DNA of 64,000 nucleotides from Candidatus Avimonas caecicola (GCA_904419875.1 CAJFTG010000001.1:1-64000), one strand, 5' to 3'; positions 10,503 through 20,221 are shown, numbered from the stretch's first letter. Notes: generated from the letters alone by a model not told the origin. A program made the numbers and translations.

Positions 10503-12542
10503 ATGGATACCCCCCTGCGTTACCTTAAAGGCGTGGGCGAGCGCCGGGCGGCGCAGTTCGAGCGTCTGGGCGTCGGCACCGTCGGGGCGCTGGTGCGCCA
10601 TATCCCCCGCGCATACGAGGATTGGTCCCGGCTGACCCCGCTTGTGAACGCGCCGTTCGGGGAAGCCTGCTGCGTCAAGGCGACGGCGCTGGAGGCGCCG
10701 GCCGAGCACCGCGTTCGCAAAGGGATGACCCTCTACCGTTTTCGGGCAGGCGACGGGTCCGCCGTGATGCAGGTCACCCTGTTCAATAACAAATACGCCG
10801 CCGCCAGGATCCGCGCAGGGGAGGAATACCTCTTTTTCGGCCCGGTGGGCGGGAATTTCACCCGCCGGGAAATGGCCTCTCCCCTCATCGAGCCGGCCGA
10901 GGGCGGCGAACGCATCCGTCCGATCTACCGGCAGACGGAGGGACTGAGCACCCGGGTAATCGAGGGCTGCGTCGCCCGGGCGCTGGAGGCGCTGGGCACG
11001 GCGCTGGATGACGATCCCCTGCCGGCGGAGCTGCGGCTCCGCCACAGCCTGTGCACCCGTCGGTTCGCGCTGGAAAATATCCACTTTCCCACCGGCAGCG
11101 AAGCGTTGGCGGTCGCCCGAAAGCGCCTGGTGTTCGAGGAGCTGCTGGTCCTCCAGCTCGGTCTGCTGCGGCTCAAGGGCCGCGCGCGCAGCGCCAGCGC
11201 CGCCGTGATGGCCCATGATTACACAGCGGAATTTTATTCCCTTCTCCCCTTCTCCCCCACGGGGGCCCAGCGGCGCGCCATTGCCGACTGCGTCGGCGAC
11301 CTGCGGGGCGCTTCCCCCATGAGTCGGCTGATCCAGGGCGATGTGGGCAGCGGCAAAACCGCCGTGGCCGCCGGAGTGGCCTTTACCGCCATTAAAAACG
11401 GCTGGCAGGCCGCCCTGATGGCGCCCACCGAAATCCTGGCCGAACAGCACGCCCGTTCCCTGTCCGCGCTGCTCGCGCCGGGGGATGTGCATGTCGGGCT
11501 GCTGACCGGCTCTCAGTCCGCCGGAGAGAAGCGGGAAGTCCTGGAACGGCTGGCGGACGGCCGAACCGACCTGATTGTCGGCACCCACGCCCTTTTGTCG
11601 GAGGGGGTGCGTTTCGCCCGGCTCGGCCTGGTCATCACCGACGAACAGCACCGTTTCGGAGTCGGGCAGAGGGCCGGCCTCGCCGCCAAGGGGATAAACC
11701 CCCACCTGCTGGTCATGTCCGCCACCCCCATTCCCCGCACCCTCGCCCTGATCATTTACGGCGACCTGGACGTGTCGGTCCTGGACGAGCTGCCTCCCGG
11801 CCGGCAGCCCGTCGAAACCTATGCGGTGCGCAGCAGCAAGCGGGAACGGGCGTATAATTATGTGAAAAAGCACATTGACGAAGGACGGCAGGCTTACATC
11901 GTGTGCCCGCTGGTTGAGGAGGGCGAAGGAGAGACCGATCTGGCCAGCGCCGCCGAATATGCGCAGAAGCTGGCCGGCGGCCCTTTGAAGGGCTATTCTC
12001 TCGGCCTCCTGCACGGGCGGATGAAGCCGGCGGAGAAGGAACGGACCATGGCCGCCTTCGCCCGCAACGAAATCTCGGTCCTGGTCTCCACCACCGTCAT
12101 CGAGGTCGGGGTGGACGTGCCCAACGCCGTAATCATGGTGATTGAAAATGCGGAACGGTTCGGTCTGGCCCAGCTCCACCAGCTGCGGGGACGGGTGGGC
12201 CGCGGACAGCACAAGTCCACCTGCATCCTGATTTCGGACGCGCAAAACGAGGAAGCGGTCCGCCGCCTGCGGGTGATGTGCGTCACCAACGACGGTTTCC
12301 AAATCGCCGACGAGGATCTCAAGCTGCGTGGGCCGGGCGACTTTTTCGGCTCCCGCCAGCACGGCCTGCCCGCACTGAAGATTGCCGACCTAAACGGCGA
12401 CATGCCGCTGCTGCTTGAAGCGCAGACAGAGGCCCGTGCCCTGATCGCGTCCGACCCGGAGCTGGAGCAGGCGGAGCACCTCCCCCTGGCGGAGGAGGTG
12501 CGGCGGCTGTTCGATCAGGTGACCGAGCAGGGCCTGAACTGA
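10503..12542 (+). CDS. recG: ATP-dependent DNA helicase RecG
   Basis: PLRYLKGVGERRAAQFERLGV, LIQGDVGSGKTAVA, TDEQHRFGVGQR, SATPIPRTLAL, QLRGRVGRGQHKSTCIL. Confidence 0.96.
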   Translation: MDTPLRYLKGVGERRAAQFERLGVGTVGALVRHIPRAYEDWSRLTPLVNAPFGEACCVKATALEAPAEHRVRKGMTLYRFRAGDGSAVMQVTLFNNKYAAARIRAGEEYLFFGPVGGNFTRREMASPLIEPAEGGERIRPIYRQTEGLSTRVIEGCVARALEALGTALDDDPLPAELRLRHSLCTRRFALENIHFPTGSEALAVARKRLVFEELLVLQLGLLRLKGRARSASAAVMAHDYTAEFYSLLPFSPTGAQRRAIADCVGDLRGASPMSRLIQGDVGSGKTAVAAGVAFTAIKNGWQAALMAPTEILAEQHARSLSALLAPGDVHVGLLTGSQSAGEKREVLERLADGRTDLIVGTHALLSEGVRFARLGLVITDEQHRFGVGQRAGLAAKGINPHLLVMSATPIPRTLALIIYGDLDVSVLDELPPGRQPVETYAVRSSKRERAYNYVKKHIDEGRQAYIVCPLVEEGEGETDLASAAEYAQKLAGGPLKGYSLGLLHGRMKPAEKERTMAAFARNEISVLVSTTVIEVGVDVPNAVIMVIENAERFGLAQLHQLRGRVGRGQHKSTCILISDAQNEEAVRRLRVMCVTNDGFQIADEDLKLRGPGDFFGSRQHGLPALKIADLNGDMPLLLEAQTEARALIASDPELEQAEHLPLAEEVRRLFDQVTEQGLN

Positions 12543-12660
12543 TCGATTGGCCGGCCTGCCTCGCGGGAACAAGCCGTCATATTGTCCACCCTTTGCGAAT
12601 AGAGTTATGGTATAGGGCCAAGCCATCGGCCCACCACGACTGCGAAGGAGTGAACCGCCC

Positions 12661-15342
12661 ATGACGCCAACCGCTCCCTCCGCGGCAGGACTGACCACCG
12701 AACAAGCGGAGCAGTCCCGCCGGGAGCACGGCTCCAATCATCTGACGCAGAAAAAGCGCCGGGGCTTTTTCCGCCAGTTTCTCGACAGCTTCGGCGACCC
12801 GATCATCAAGGTGCTGCTCGCCGCCCTGGCCATCAACGTGATTTTCCTGTTCCGCCATTTCGACTGGTTCGAAACGGCGGGCATCGCCATTGCCATTTTT
12901 CTGGCCACCTTTGTTTCCACCCTGTCCGAGTACGGCAGCGAATCCGCCTTTATCCGGCTGCAGGAGGACGCCCAGCGCACCAAATGCCGCGTAAAGAGGG
13001 ACGGCCGGGTGGTTGAGCTGCCGGTCGCGGAGATCGTCGTCGGGGATGTGGTGCTGCTTCAGGCGGGGGAACGCCTGCCTGCGGACGGCCTCCTGCTGTC
13101 CGGGGAGCTGCACGTCGACCAGTCCGCCCTCAACGGCGAAAGCAAGGAGGCCGCCAAGCTTCCCGGCCCGGAGCTCGACGACGAGCGGGATTTCCTCTCC
13201 AAAAGCCGGCTGTTCCGCGGCAGCGTGGTCTGCTCCGGGGAGGGGGAGCTGCTGGTGCGCGCCGTGGGGGACGCTACCTTCTACGGACATCTGGCCCGGG
13301 AAGTGCAGGAGGAAACCCGGGAAAGCCCTCTGAAAGTGCGGCTCGGCCATCTGGCGCACACCATCAGCCGGCTGGGCTATATTGCGGCCGGGCTGGTGGC
13401 GATTGCCGACCTGTTTCATTCCCTTCTTCTGGACAACGGCATGAACATCGCCCGGCTGGGACAGTGGATCGCCGCCAACCCGGCGGGGCTGTTCGAGCAC
13501 GCGCTCCATGCCCTTACCCTGGCGATCACGGTGGTGGTGGTCGCCGTGCCGGAGGGGCTGCCGATGATGATTACGGTGGTCCTTTCCTCCAATATGCGGC
13601 GGATGCTCAAGGATCACGTGCTGGTGCGCAAGCTGGTGGGGATCGAAACCTCGGGGAGCCTCAACATTTTATTCACCGACAAGACCGGCACCCTCACCCG
13701 CGGGAAGCTGGAGGTCACCCGCTTTCTGACCGGGGACGGCGCCGAATACAAAAGGGCCTCCGAGCTGCGCCGGCGAAAACCGCTGTGGGAGCTGGTGGAG
13801 CTTTCCTGTGTGCAGAATTCGGGCAGCCTGCTCTCAGGCGGGAAGGCTCTGGGCGGGAACGCGACCGACCGCGCCCTGCTGGAATACGCCGTGTCGGAAA
13901 AGGGCCGTCCCTCCGCCGGGAAATCGGAAAAGGGGCGGGTAATCCCCTTTGATTCCAAAAACAAATTTTCCGCCGTCGAGCTGCATGGAGAACGGGAGCT
14001 GACCCTTATCAAGGGGGCGCCGGAGCGGCTGCTCCCCTGCTGCACCCGGTTTTACGATGAAAAGGGCCGGGTCTGTTCGCTGCCGAGCCGCCTTTTCCTG
14101 GAAAAAAAGATGAAGGAGCTGACCTCCCGCGCCATGAGGATGCTCTGCCTGGCGGTGTCGGAAACGCCGGTGACGGAAAACGGCGGCTTTTCCGACCTCA
14201 TCCTGATCGGGCTGGCCGGCATCCGGGACGAGGTGCGGCCGGAGGCGCGGGCCGCTGTGCGCCAGGTGCGGGAGGCGGGGGTGCAGGTGGTGATGATCAC
14301 CGGCGACAACCGGGAAACCGCCGCCGCCATCGCCCGGGAGGCGGGGCTGCTGGACGACGGGCCCGCCGCGGCATCCTCCCGGCACGCCGTGCTTACCAGC
14401 GCGGAGCTGAATGCAATGGGCGATGAGGAGGTCAAGCGCCTTCTACCGGACCTGCGGGTGGTTGCCCGCGCCCTGCCCAACGACAAAAGCCGTCTGGTGC
14501 GGCTGGCGCAGGAGCTGAATCTGGTTGCCGGTATGACGGGGGACGGCATCAACGACGCCCCGGCCCTGAAAAAGGCGGATGTCGGTTTTGCCATGGGCAG
14601 CGGCACCGAGGTGGCCAAAGAGGCCGGCGACATCGTCATCCTGGACGATAACATCGCCTCCATTGCCAAGGCGATCCTGTACGGGCGGACCATCTTCAAA
14701 AGCATCCGCAAGTTCATCATCTTCCAGCTGACGATGAACCTGTGCGCGGTCGGGGTTTCGATCATCGGCCCCTTCATCGGCATCGACACCCCGGTCACCG
14801 TCATCCAGATGCTGTGGATCAACATCATCATGGACACCCTGGCCGGCCTGGCCTTCGCCGGGGAGCCGCCCCTGGAGGAATACATGCACGAGCCTCCCAA
14901 GCGCCGGGACGAACCAGTGCTCAACCGCTATATGCTCAGCCAGATCCTCTGCATGGGCGTATTCACCATCGTCCTGTGCGTGCTGTTTCTCAAGCTGCCG
15001 GCGGTCAGGCTGCTCTTCCGCTATGCCAACGACGACATCTATCGGATGACCGCCTTTTTTGCCCTGTTCATCTTCGCGGGGATTTTTAATTCCTTCAACG
15101 CCCGCACCCACCGGGTAAACCTGCTGGCCCATCTGCGCCGAAATCCCTCCTTCCTGCTGATTATGCTGGCGGTGGCGGCCATCCAGATCGGGCTGATCTA
15201 TTACGGCGGAAGCCTGTTCCGCACGGCCGGCCTCACCTTCGGGGAGCTGCGCCGGGTGCTGCTGATTGCCTTCCTGGTGGTGCCGGCGGACTGCGCGCGC
15301 AAGCTGCTGCTGCGGCTGTTCGGCCGAAAGGGCACCCTGTAG
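12661..15342 (+). CDS. Calcium-translocating P-type ATPase, PMCA-type
   Basis: 893 aa; DKTGTLTRGKLEVT phosphorylation site, TGDGINDAPALKKADVGFAMG, multiple TM segments, IC-terminal Cation_ATPase_C-like region. Confidence 0.93.
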   Translation: MTPTAPSAAGLTTEQAEQSRREHGSNHLTQKKRRGFFRQFLDSFGDPIIKVLLAALAINVIFLFRHFDWFETAGIAIAIFLATFVSTLSEYGSESAFIRLQEDAQRTKCRVKRDGRVVELPVAEIVVGDVVLLQAGERLPADGLLLSGELHVDQSALNGESKEAAKLPGPELDDERDFLSKSRLFRGSVVCSGEGELLVRAVGDATFYGHLAREVQEETRESPLKVRLGHLAHTISRLGYIAAGLVAIADLFHSLLLDNGMNIARLGQWIAANPAGLFEHALHALTLAITVVVVAVPEGLPMMITVVLSSNMRRMLKDHVLVRKLVGIETSGSLNILFTDKTGTLTRGKLEVTRFLTGDGAEYKRASELRRRKPLWELVELSCVQNSGSLLSGGKALGGNATDRALLEYAVSEKGRPSAGKSEKGRVIPFDSKNKFSAVELHGERELTLIKGAPERLLPCCTRFYDEKGRVCSLPSRLFLEKKMKELTSRAMRMLCLAVSETPVTENGGFSDLILIGLAGIRDEVRPEARAAVRQVREAGVQVVMITGDNRETAAAIAREAGLLDDGPAAASSRHAVLTSAELNAMGDEEVKRLLPDLRVVARALPNDKSRLVRLAQELNLVAGMTGDGINDAPALKKADVGFAMGSGTEVAKEAGDIVILDDNIASIAKAILYGRTIFKSIRKFIIFQLTMNLCAVGVSIIGPFIGIDTPVTVIQMLWINIIMDTLAGLAFAGEPPLEEYMHEPPKRRDEPVLNRYMLSQILCMGVFTIVLCVLFLKLPAVRLLFRYANDDIYRMTAFFALFIFAGIFNSFNARTHRVNLLAHLRRNPSFLLIMLAVAAIQIGLIYYGGSLFRTAGLTFGELRRVLLIAFLVVPADCARKLLLRLFGRKGTL

Positions 15343-15700
15343 CCGAGCCCCGGCAGGGCCAAGGGCGCAGGAAAACCCCGCACAGGTCCCGCGCAGGCCG
15401 GTCTTTCGGAGACGCCGGACGACCCCGCCTGTCCCGCCAAGCCCGTCGGATTTCCCCGTCCCGTAACTTGTCCCACAGCGCGCCCCACGCGCCCCGCGGC
15501 TCTTCCGTCGGAGACGCCGCCCGATACGGGCGCGATGGGCGCTTTTTCTCCCCGTCTCTCCCCGTCCTTTTCCGTCCTTTTCCGTCCCTTCCCGCCCCCT
15601 CCTCTCCCCTCCCCGCTTTGTCCGATACCGGCGGAAGGGGCTGTTCTCTCCACCGGCGGGGCCGGCGGGCCTTTATCGGAGGATGCCGAAGATGCCCTGG

Positions 15701-15749
15701 AAGGGAGCGCCGCAAAAGGGGCTTGCGGCGCTCCCTTCGCGCTTTTTTC
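15701..15749 (+). terminator. Rho-independent terminator between P-type ATPase and hsp20
   Basis: AAGGGAGCGCCGCAA-aaggggc-TTGCGGCGCTCCCTT (15-bp perfect stem), then cgcgcTTTTTT. Confidence 0.8.
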
Positions 15750-15827
15750 CCGTATGGGGCGTCCACCCTATAAAACCGGCACAGACCACGGCCTTCCCCG
15801 CCGTATTTTACCAAATCGTGAACTTTT

Positions 15828-15873
15828 TTAGCACTCTCTGTAAATATTAGCACTCTTCTATTGACAGTGCTAA
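15828..15873 (+). promoter_or_regulatory. CIRCE (HrcA) operator with an additional upstream half-site
   Basis: TTAGCACTC-N9-cAGTGCTAA at 15847-15873 (one mismatch to TTAGCACTC-N9-GAGTGCTAA) plus an extra TTAGCACTC at 15828-15836. Confidence 0.88.
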
Positions 15874-15888
15874 TATTAGGGATATAAT
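15861..15888 (+). promoter_or_regulatory. hsp20 promoter embedded in CIRCE
   Basis: TTGACA (15861-15866), 16-nt spacer, TATAAT (15883-15888); the -35 box lies inside the right arm region of CIRCE. Confidence 0.85.
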
Positions 15889-16061
15889 AAAGGCAGACCT
15901 TGGGAACAGGCCCCGGACAAGCGCCCGCAGCGGGCGGGGCCGCACCCGGGCCGTGCAAAAATCGCCGGAGGGCTCCGCCGTCCGGTACGGTAACAAAAGC
16001 CCGCCGACGCGGGGATTTCTTCCCCACATCCACGAGCAAAACAGAAACGGAGGAATGAGGT

Positions 16062-16508
16062 ATGTTACCGAGTATTTTTGGTGAAAACCTGTTTGACGAG
16101 ATGTTTGACGACGCCTTTGACATGCTGCCGGCCGTCGGCCGCCGCAATCCGCTGTACGGCAAGCACGCCAAAAACCTGATGAAGACCGACGTCCGCGAGA
16201 CGGAGAACTCCTATGAGGTGGACATCGACCTGCCCGGCTTCCAAAAGGACGAAGTGCAGGTGGAGTTGAAGAACGGGTATCTGACCGTCAGCGCCTCCAA
16301 ATCCCTGGACCGGGACGAGCAGGACAACAAAGGCCGCTATATCCGTCAGGAGCGCTATGCCGGCCAATGCCGCCGCAGCTTCTATGTCGGGGAGAGCATA
16401 AAGCCGGAGGATGTGCACGCCAAATACGACAGCGGTATCCTGCGGCTTTCGATGCCGAAGGCGGAGCCGAAGCCGTTGCCCCGTCACAATCATATCGAAA
16501 TCGAGTAA
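16062..16508 (+). CDS. hsp20: Hsp20/alpha-crystallin family small heat shock protein
   Basis: 148 aa; TDVRETENSYEVDIDLPGFQKDEVQVELKNGYLTVSASK...AKYDSGILRLSMPKAE. Confidence 0.95.
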   Translation: MLPSIFGENLFDEMFDDAFDMLPAVGRRNPLYGKHAKNLMKTDVRETENSYEVDIDLPGFQKDEVQVELKNGYLTVSASKSLDRDEQDNKGRYIRQERYAGQCRRSFYVGESIKPEDVHAKYDSGILRLSMPKAEPKPLPRHNHIEIE

Positions 16509-16523
16509 ACCGGAGGAAAGCCC

Positions 16524-16560
16524 AAAGCCGCCGCCCCCATAGCGGGGCGGCGGCTTTTTC
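16524..16560 (+). terminator. Rho-independent terminator after hsp20
   Basis: AAAGCCGCCGCCCC-catagc-GGGGCGGCGGCTTTTT. Confidence 0.9.
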
Positions 16561-16569
16561 CTTGTTAAC

Positions 16570-16816
16570 GAAAATCACCGGCTCTGCCGGTGGGGGTGTC
16601 TCGTAAAAAAGCTTTAGCTTTAAGGATCGAGCGAAGCGTGCTGCTAACAGCCGGCCATACGGTGAAGGAACGCTTCCGTTAAAATGGGGGATCCGCCTGT
16701 TTACGGGCAGCGGGGCAGGGGATGCAAGTAAAATAAATTCCAGTGCGTCTTGAGACGCTTACCTGTAATATGCCCTAATAGGGCTTATTCAAGCCGCCGG
16801 GCTTAGCCGGTTTATG
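16570..16816. ncRNA. Candidate structured RNA (family and strand unresolved)
   Basis: No convincing ORF; dense short hairpins: CACCGGC-TCT-GCCGGTG, GCTG-CTAA-CAGC, GCGTC-TTGA-GACGC, GCCCT-AAT-AGGGC, CCGG-gcttag-CCGG, and a possible GGATC...GATCC closing helix. Confidence 0.5.
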
Positions 16817-17037
16817 GACTTGACAGCGGCGACAAAAGGCGAAAAGGGCACCGCAGGGGCTGCCGAACGGCCGCAGCCCTCCGGACACTGGCCGGAAACC
16901 GCCGCCGCGGCTCCGGCCGCCTCCCCCGGCCCGCGCTTTTCACCCGTCCGGCAAATCGGCGGCGCGCGGCTTGCGCACTGCCTGCCGTTTGCCCGCCGTG
17001 ATTGCCCACGTCCTCATCCGGCCGGCGGCCGGTGCGT

Positions 17038-17913
17038 TCACACTCTCCACCCGATGGTAAGCTCCTCCTTTTCGAGCAGGCGGGCGTATGCCTGCTCCAC
17101 CAGCACGTCCATATTCTCCCGGATGCCCGCGTAGGTGCTCTGATGCAGCTTCCGCAGGCACAGGGGAGTCCCCTTCTCTTCCGCCACCTGCGCCGCCCTG
17201 CACAGCCCCTTGATGCTCCGGTTCACGCTTATGCGGTCCATCGGGCCGCCCCGCCTGGTCACGAACAGCGGCCCTGAGGCCAGACCCTTCCGCCGGGCAT
17301 ATTCCAACAGCTCCCGGCACAGCGCCTCGGGTATGTACACCCGGCCCTCTCCGGACGCCGCCGTCCCCGCCCGGACATCCTCCACCGTCATGCGCGGGAT
17401 GTCCTGCAGCGCCATCCCCATGCAGCAGATTACCTTCATCAGTAGGTAGGTCCGTTCCTTCCCCCCCTGCTTTGCCGCCTGCAGCAGCCGCAGATACTCC
17501 ACCCGCGTCAGCTCCGGCTGCACCTCGTCCGCCGGCACCCGCTCCAGTTCCTGGCGGAGATCCTTCCGGCCGCAGTAGCCCAGGAAACTGTTCACCGCCG
17601 AAAGCTTCGCGTTCACCGTGCGCGGGGAATCCCCTGCCCTGCGCAGCTCCTCCCGCCAGGCGTCGAGCGCGGCCCTGTCCAGCCGCTTCTCCCCCGGCAG
17701 CGCCTGATACAGGGCGGTCAGGCTGCGGCGGTAGCTGTCGATGGTCCCGCTCTGCCGGCCCTTGCCGCGGCACGCCTCCAGAAACGCCCCGATCTGTTGC
17801 TCCGTCATCGGCATCCCTTCTTCCGGCTTTTCCCACCCTTTTTCCGGGTTCCGCTTCTCCTCTGCCATCGTTTTCATCCTTTTTCTTCCTGTGCGCCGCC
17901 CCGTCTTGTGCAC
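17038..17913 (-). CDS. Degenerate tyrosine-recombinase-like protein, last gene of the EPS operon
   Basis: Phage_integrase-type SAM-like N-domain and catalytic-domain resemblance to the recombinase at 33456-34301, but the R (ICCMGMALQDI), K, HxxRH and Tyr motifs are lost except one R (LCLRKLHQSTYAGIR). ORF is uninterrupted. Confidence 0.7.
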   Translation of the reverse strand: MHKTGRRTGRKRMKTMAEEKRNPEKGWEKPEEGMPMTEQQIGAFLEACRGKGRQSGTIDSYRRSLTALYQALPGEKRLDRAALDAWREELRRAGDSPRTVNAKLSAVNSFLGYCGRKDLRQELERVPADEVQPELTRVEYLRLLQAAKQGGKERTYLLMKVICCMGMALQDIPRMTVEDVRAGTAASGEGRVYIPEALCRELLEYARRKGLASGPLFVTRRGGPMDRISVNRSIKGLCRAAQVAEEKGTPLCLRKLHQSTYAGIRENMDVLVEQAYARLLEKEELTIGWRV

Positions 17914-17945
17914 GGCGGGCCCGCTTTACGCAAACGCCCCGGCGG

Positions 17946-18710
17946 CTATTCAAAAGGGATCGGCTCTTCCCAAAGCACATCCCTGCCCTCCAGAATCCGC
18001 CGGGGGTTTTCCTCCAGCAGAAGGGGAGAACAGCCGTCCCCGAAATTCTCATCCAGCAGCCGCCGCACCTCCCCCAGGTCCGGCGTGCGGTAAAGGGGGC
18101 CGTGCGCGTCCGACGCGACGAGCGCCGCCAGCCGGTGGCGCAGAATGGCGTTTGCCGCCGCCCGGACGCGCCGGCCAAACCTGCCCAGGAGGCTTCCCTT
18201 GTTCACCTGGATGACCACCCCCATGCGGTACCACTCATACACGCACTGCGGGTCCCAGCTCACACAACGATATCGTTCCGGGTGGGCCAGCACCGGACGG
18301 TATCCCGCCGCCAGCAGGGAATTCATCCGGCAGAAAATCTCCTCTTCCTCCGCCTCAAAATCGAACTCCACCAGCGGATAGCGGGTGTGGTTGAGGGTAA
18401 TCAGCCGGCCGGTGTTCAGTCCTTCCACCACGTCGCCGTCGGCGTAAATCTCCATCCCCTCCACCAGGCGCAGCCGGATCTCCCGCTCTGCCAGCGCCTG
18501 GCGCAGCGTCTCAAGCCGGCGGCGGCAGTCCTCGGCCCATCCGTTGTGACGCAGGCCCGGCAGGTTGCCGTGCGGGGTCGCCGCCGCGGCGGAGGTCCCG
18601 GCCCGAACCGCCGCCTCGGCCATCTGCAGGGATTCCTCCAGATCCCGCGCGCCGTCGTCCGCGCCGGGCAGAATGTGCATATGCAGATCGATCATGGTGC
18701 CTGCTTCCAC
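17946..18710 (-). CDS. CpsB/CapC/YwqE-type PHP tyrosine-protein phosphatase
   Basis: MIDLHMHILPGADDGARDLEESLQMA..., LAHPERY, VASDAHGPLYRTPDL motifs. Confidence 0.93.
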   Translation of the reverse strand: MEAGTMIDLHMHILPGADDGARDLEESLQMAEAAVRAGTSAAAATPHGNLPGLRHNGWAEDCRRRLETLRQALAEREIRLRLVEGMEIYADGDVVEGLNTGRLITLNHTRYPLVEFDFEAEEEEIFCRMNSLLAAGYRPVLAHPERYRCVSWDPQCVYEWYRMGVVIQVNKGSLLGRFGRRVRAAANAILRHRLAALVASDAHGPLYRTPDLGEVRRLLDENFGDGCSPLLLEENPRRILEGRDVLWEEPIPFE

Positions 18711-20221
18711 CCCTCCTGCGGCGGCCCGGCAGCCTGGTCCCGGCCTTCCTCCGGCTGGGTGAAACGCCTTGCGTCCCCGTAACCATAGCCGTAGCGGCCG
18801 TATTTCCCGTAGCCGTAACCATAACCCCCGAGCATTCCCTCCACGCCGTTAAAGACGTAGCCGAGGACGGCGGCCTCCCCCGCTTCCAGGTCGGAAACGG
18901 CGTCGAAGACCGCTCCCCGGGCGGCCTGGTCCTGCCGGACGACAAACAGGACGCCGTCGGCGCATTCCTCCAGCAGCAGGGCGTCCTCCAGACCGCCGCA
19001 GGGCGGCGCGTCCAGAACAATGGCATCCACCTGGGACTCCAGCCTTTTCAGAGCCGCCCGGAGCGGCCCGGCCAGCAGCCAGGAGGGCTTTTTCACCGGC
19101 CGGCTTCCCCCCAGAAAATACAGGCCGGCCGCTTTGTCAAAGGCGATCAGGTCGTACAGGTCGCATGCCCCGGAAAAAACATCCTCCAACGTGTATTTCG
19201 CCCTTTTCAGCTGCAGCTTCTCCCGCAGCACCTGCCTGCGCAGGTCGGCGTCCACCAGCAGGACGCGTTTCCCGTTCTGCGCCAGCCGGGCCGCCAGGTT
19301 CAGGGATACCGTGGATTTCCCCTCCCCGGGCATGGTGCTGGTAACCAGCAGCGTCTTCCCGCCGGTCTCGCTCAGAGCGTTCTCCACCCGCAGCCGGAGC
19401 GTCTCCATGTTCTCCGAAAACCACGGGCTGACGCCGTGATCCCACACCGGGGATTGCGGCGGCTGCTTTTTTCGCGCCTTTGGGCGGACCCGGGGCAGCT
19501 CCGCCAGGCAGGGCAGATTCACCAGTCTCTGCATCTCCCCGGACGTATGCACCGTCCGGCGCAGCACGGCGCAGACCAGTATGAACGCGATGCCCAGAAG
19601 CGCCCCGACAACCGCCCCCTTCCCAAACTCGGAGAGATACTGCGGGGTGTTGTACGGTTCCTGCGGCACGGCAGGCTCATCGATCATGTTGAATTTCATT
19701 TTCCCAATCACCGACCGGGCCACGTCCGGATAAACGCGCAGCGCCGAATCCAGAATTTTCTTCGCGTCCTCCGGGTCGGGGCTGACCGCAATCATCGTGA
19801 CCAGATTGGAGTCGGACACGGTCACGGCCGACACCGAACCGTTGATGCTGACGGCCCCCATATCCTCCTTTATGGCGTCCGTCAGCAGCTCGCTGCCCAG
19901 GATGTAGGGAAAGGTGAGCGACAGCTGGTCGGCGGTTGCTTTGTTGTAATCGAAGCTGTAGCTTCCGTCGCCTCCCGCCGCCGGGTTCGTGGTAACGGTG
20001 AAGGTCGCCTCGACCCGGTACAGGGGGGAATAGCCTTTGTATGCCAGCGCCCAGGCGCCTGTGCCGAACAGCAGGGCCAGCGCCAGCGGGGCCCACCAGA
20101 ACCGCTTCACACCGCGGACGGCGTTGCGCAGAAAGGCGGAAAGATCGATTTCATCCGCCCTGCCGTCCGGGTCCCGCCCCTCTTCCCGTCCCGCTTGCAT
20201 CCCGTCTTTATGCTCGTCCAT
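18692..20221 (-). CDS. Wzz + bacterial tyrosine kinase (CpsD/CapB-like) fusion, copy 2
   Basis: Wzz-type TM/periplasmic domain; STMPGEGKSTVSLNLA Walker A, VLLVDADLRR, C-terminal Tyr cluster GGYGYGYGKYGRYGYGYG. Confidence 0.9.
   Translation of the reverse strand: MDEHKDGMQAGREEGRDPDGRADEIDLSAFLRNAVRGVKRFWWAPLALALLFGTGAWALAYKGYSPLYRVEATFTVTTNPAAGGDGSYSFDYNKATADQLSLTFPYILGSELLTDAIKEDMGAVSINGSVSAVTVSDSNLVTMIAVSPDPEDAKKILDSALRVYPDVARSVIGKMKFNMIDEPAVPQEPYNTPQYLSEFGKGAVVGALLGIAFILVCAVLRRTVHTSGEMQRLVNLPCLAELPRVRPKARKKQPPQSPVWDHGVSPWFSENMETLRLRVENALSETGGKTLLVTSTMPGEGKSTVSLNLAARLAQNGKRVLLVDADLRRQVLREKLQLKRAKYTLEDVFSGACDLYDLIAFDKAAGLYFLGGSRPVKKPSWLLAGPLRAALKRLESQVDAIVLDAPPCGGLEDALLLEECADGVLFVVRQDQAARGAVFDAVSDLEAGEAAVLGYVFNGVEGMLGGYGYGYGKYGRYGYGYGDARRFTQPEEGRDQAAGPPQEGWKQAP

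Noticed and set aside
10359-12362. 667-aa minus ORF opposite recG
   Set aside because: Antisense shadow of recG with low-complexity G/Q/H-rich translation.
17038-17913. Treating the degenerate recombinase as a pseudogene
   Set aside because: The 290-aa frame is intact, with good operon position and preserved overall domain layout; loss is concentrated in catalytic residues.
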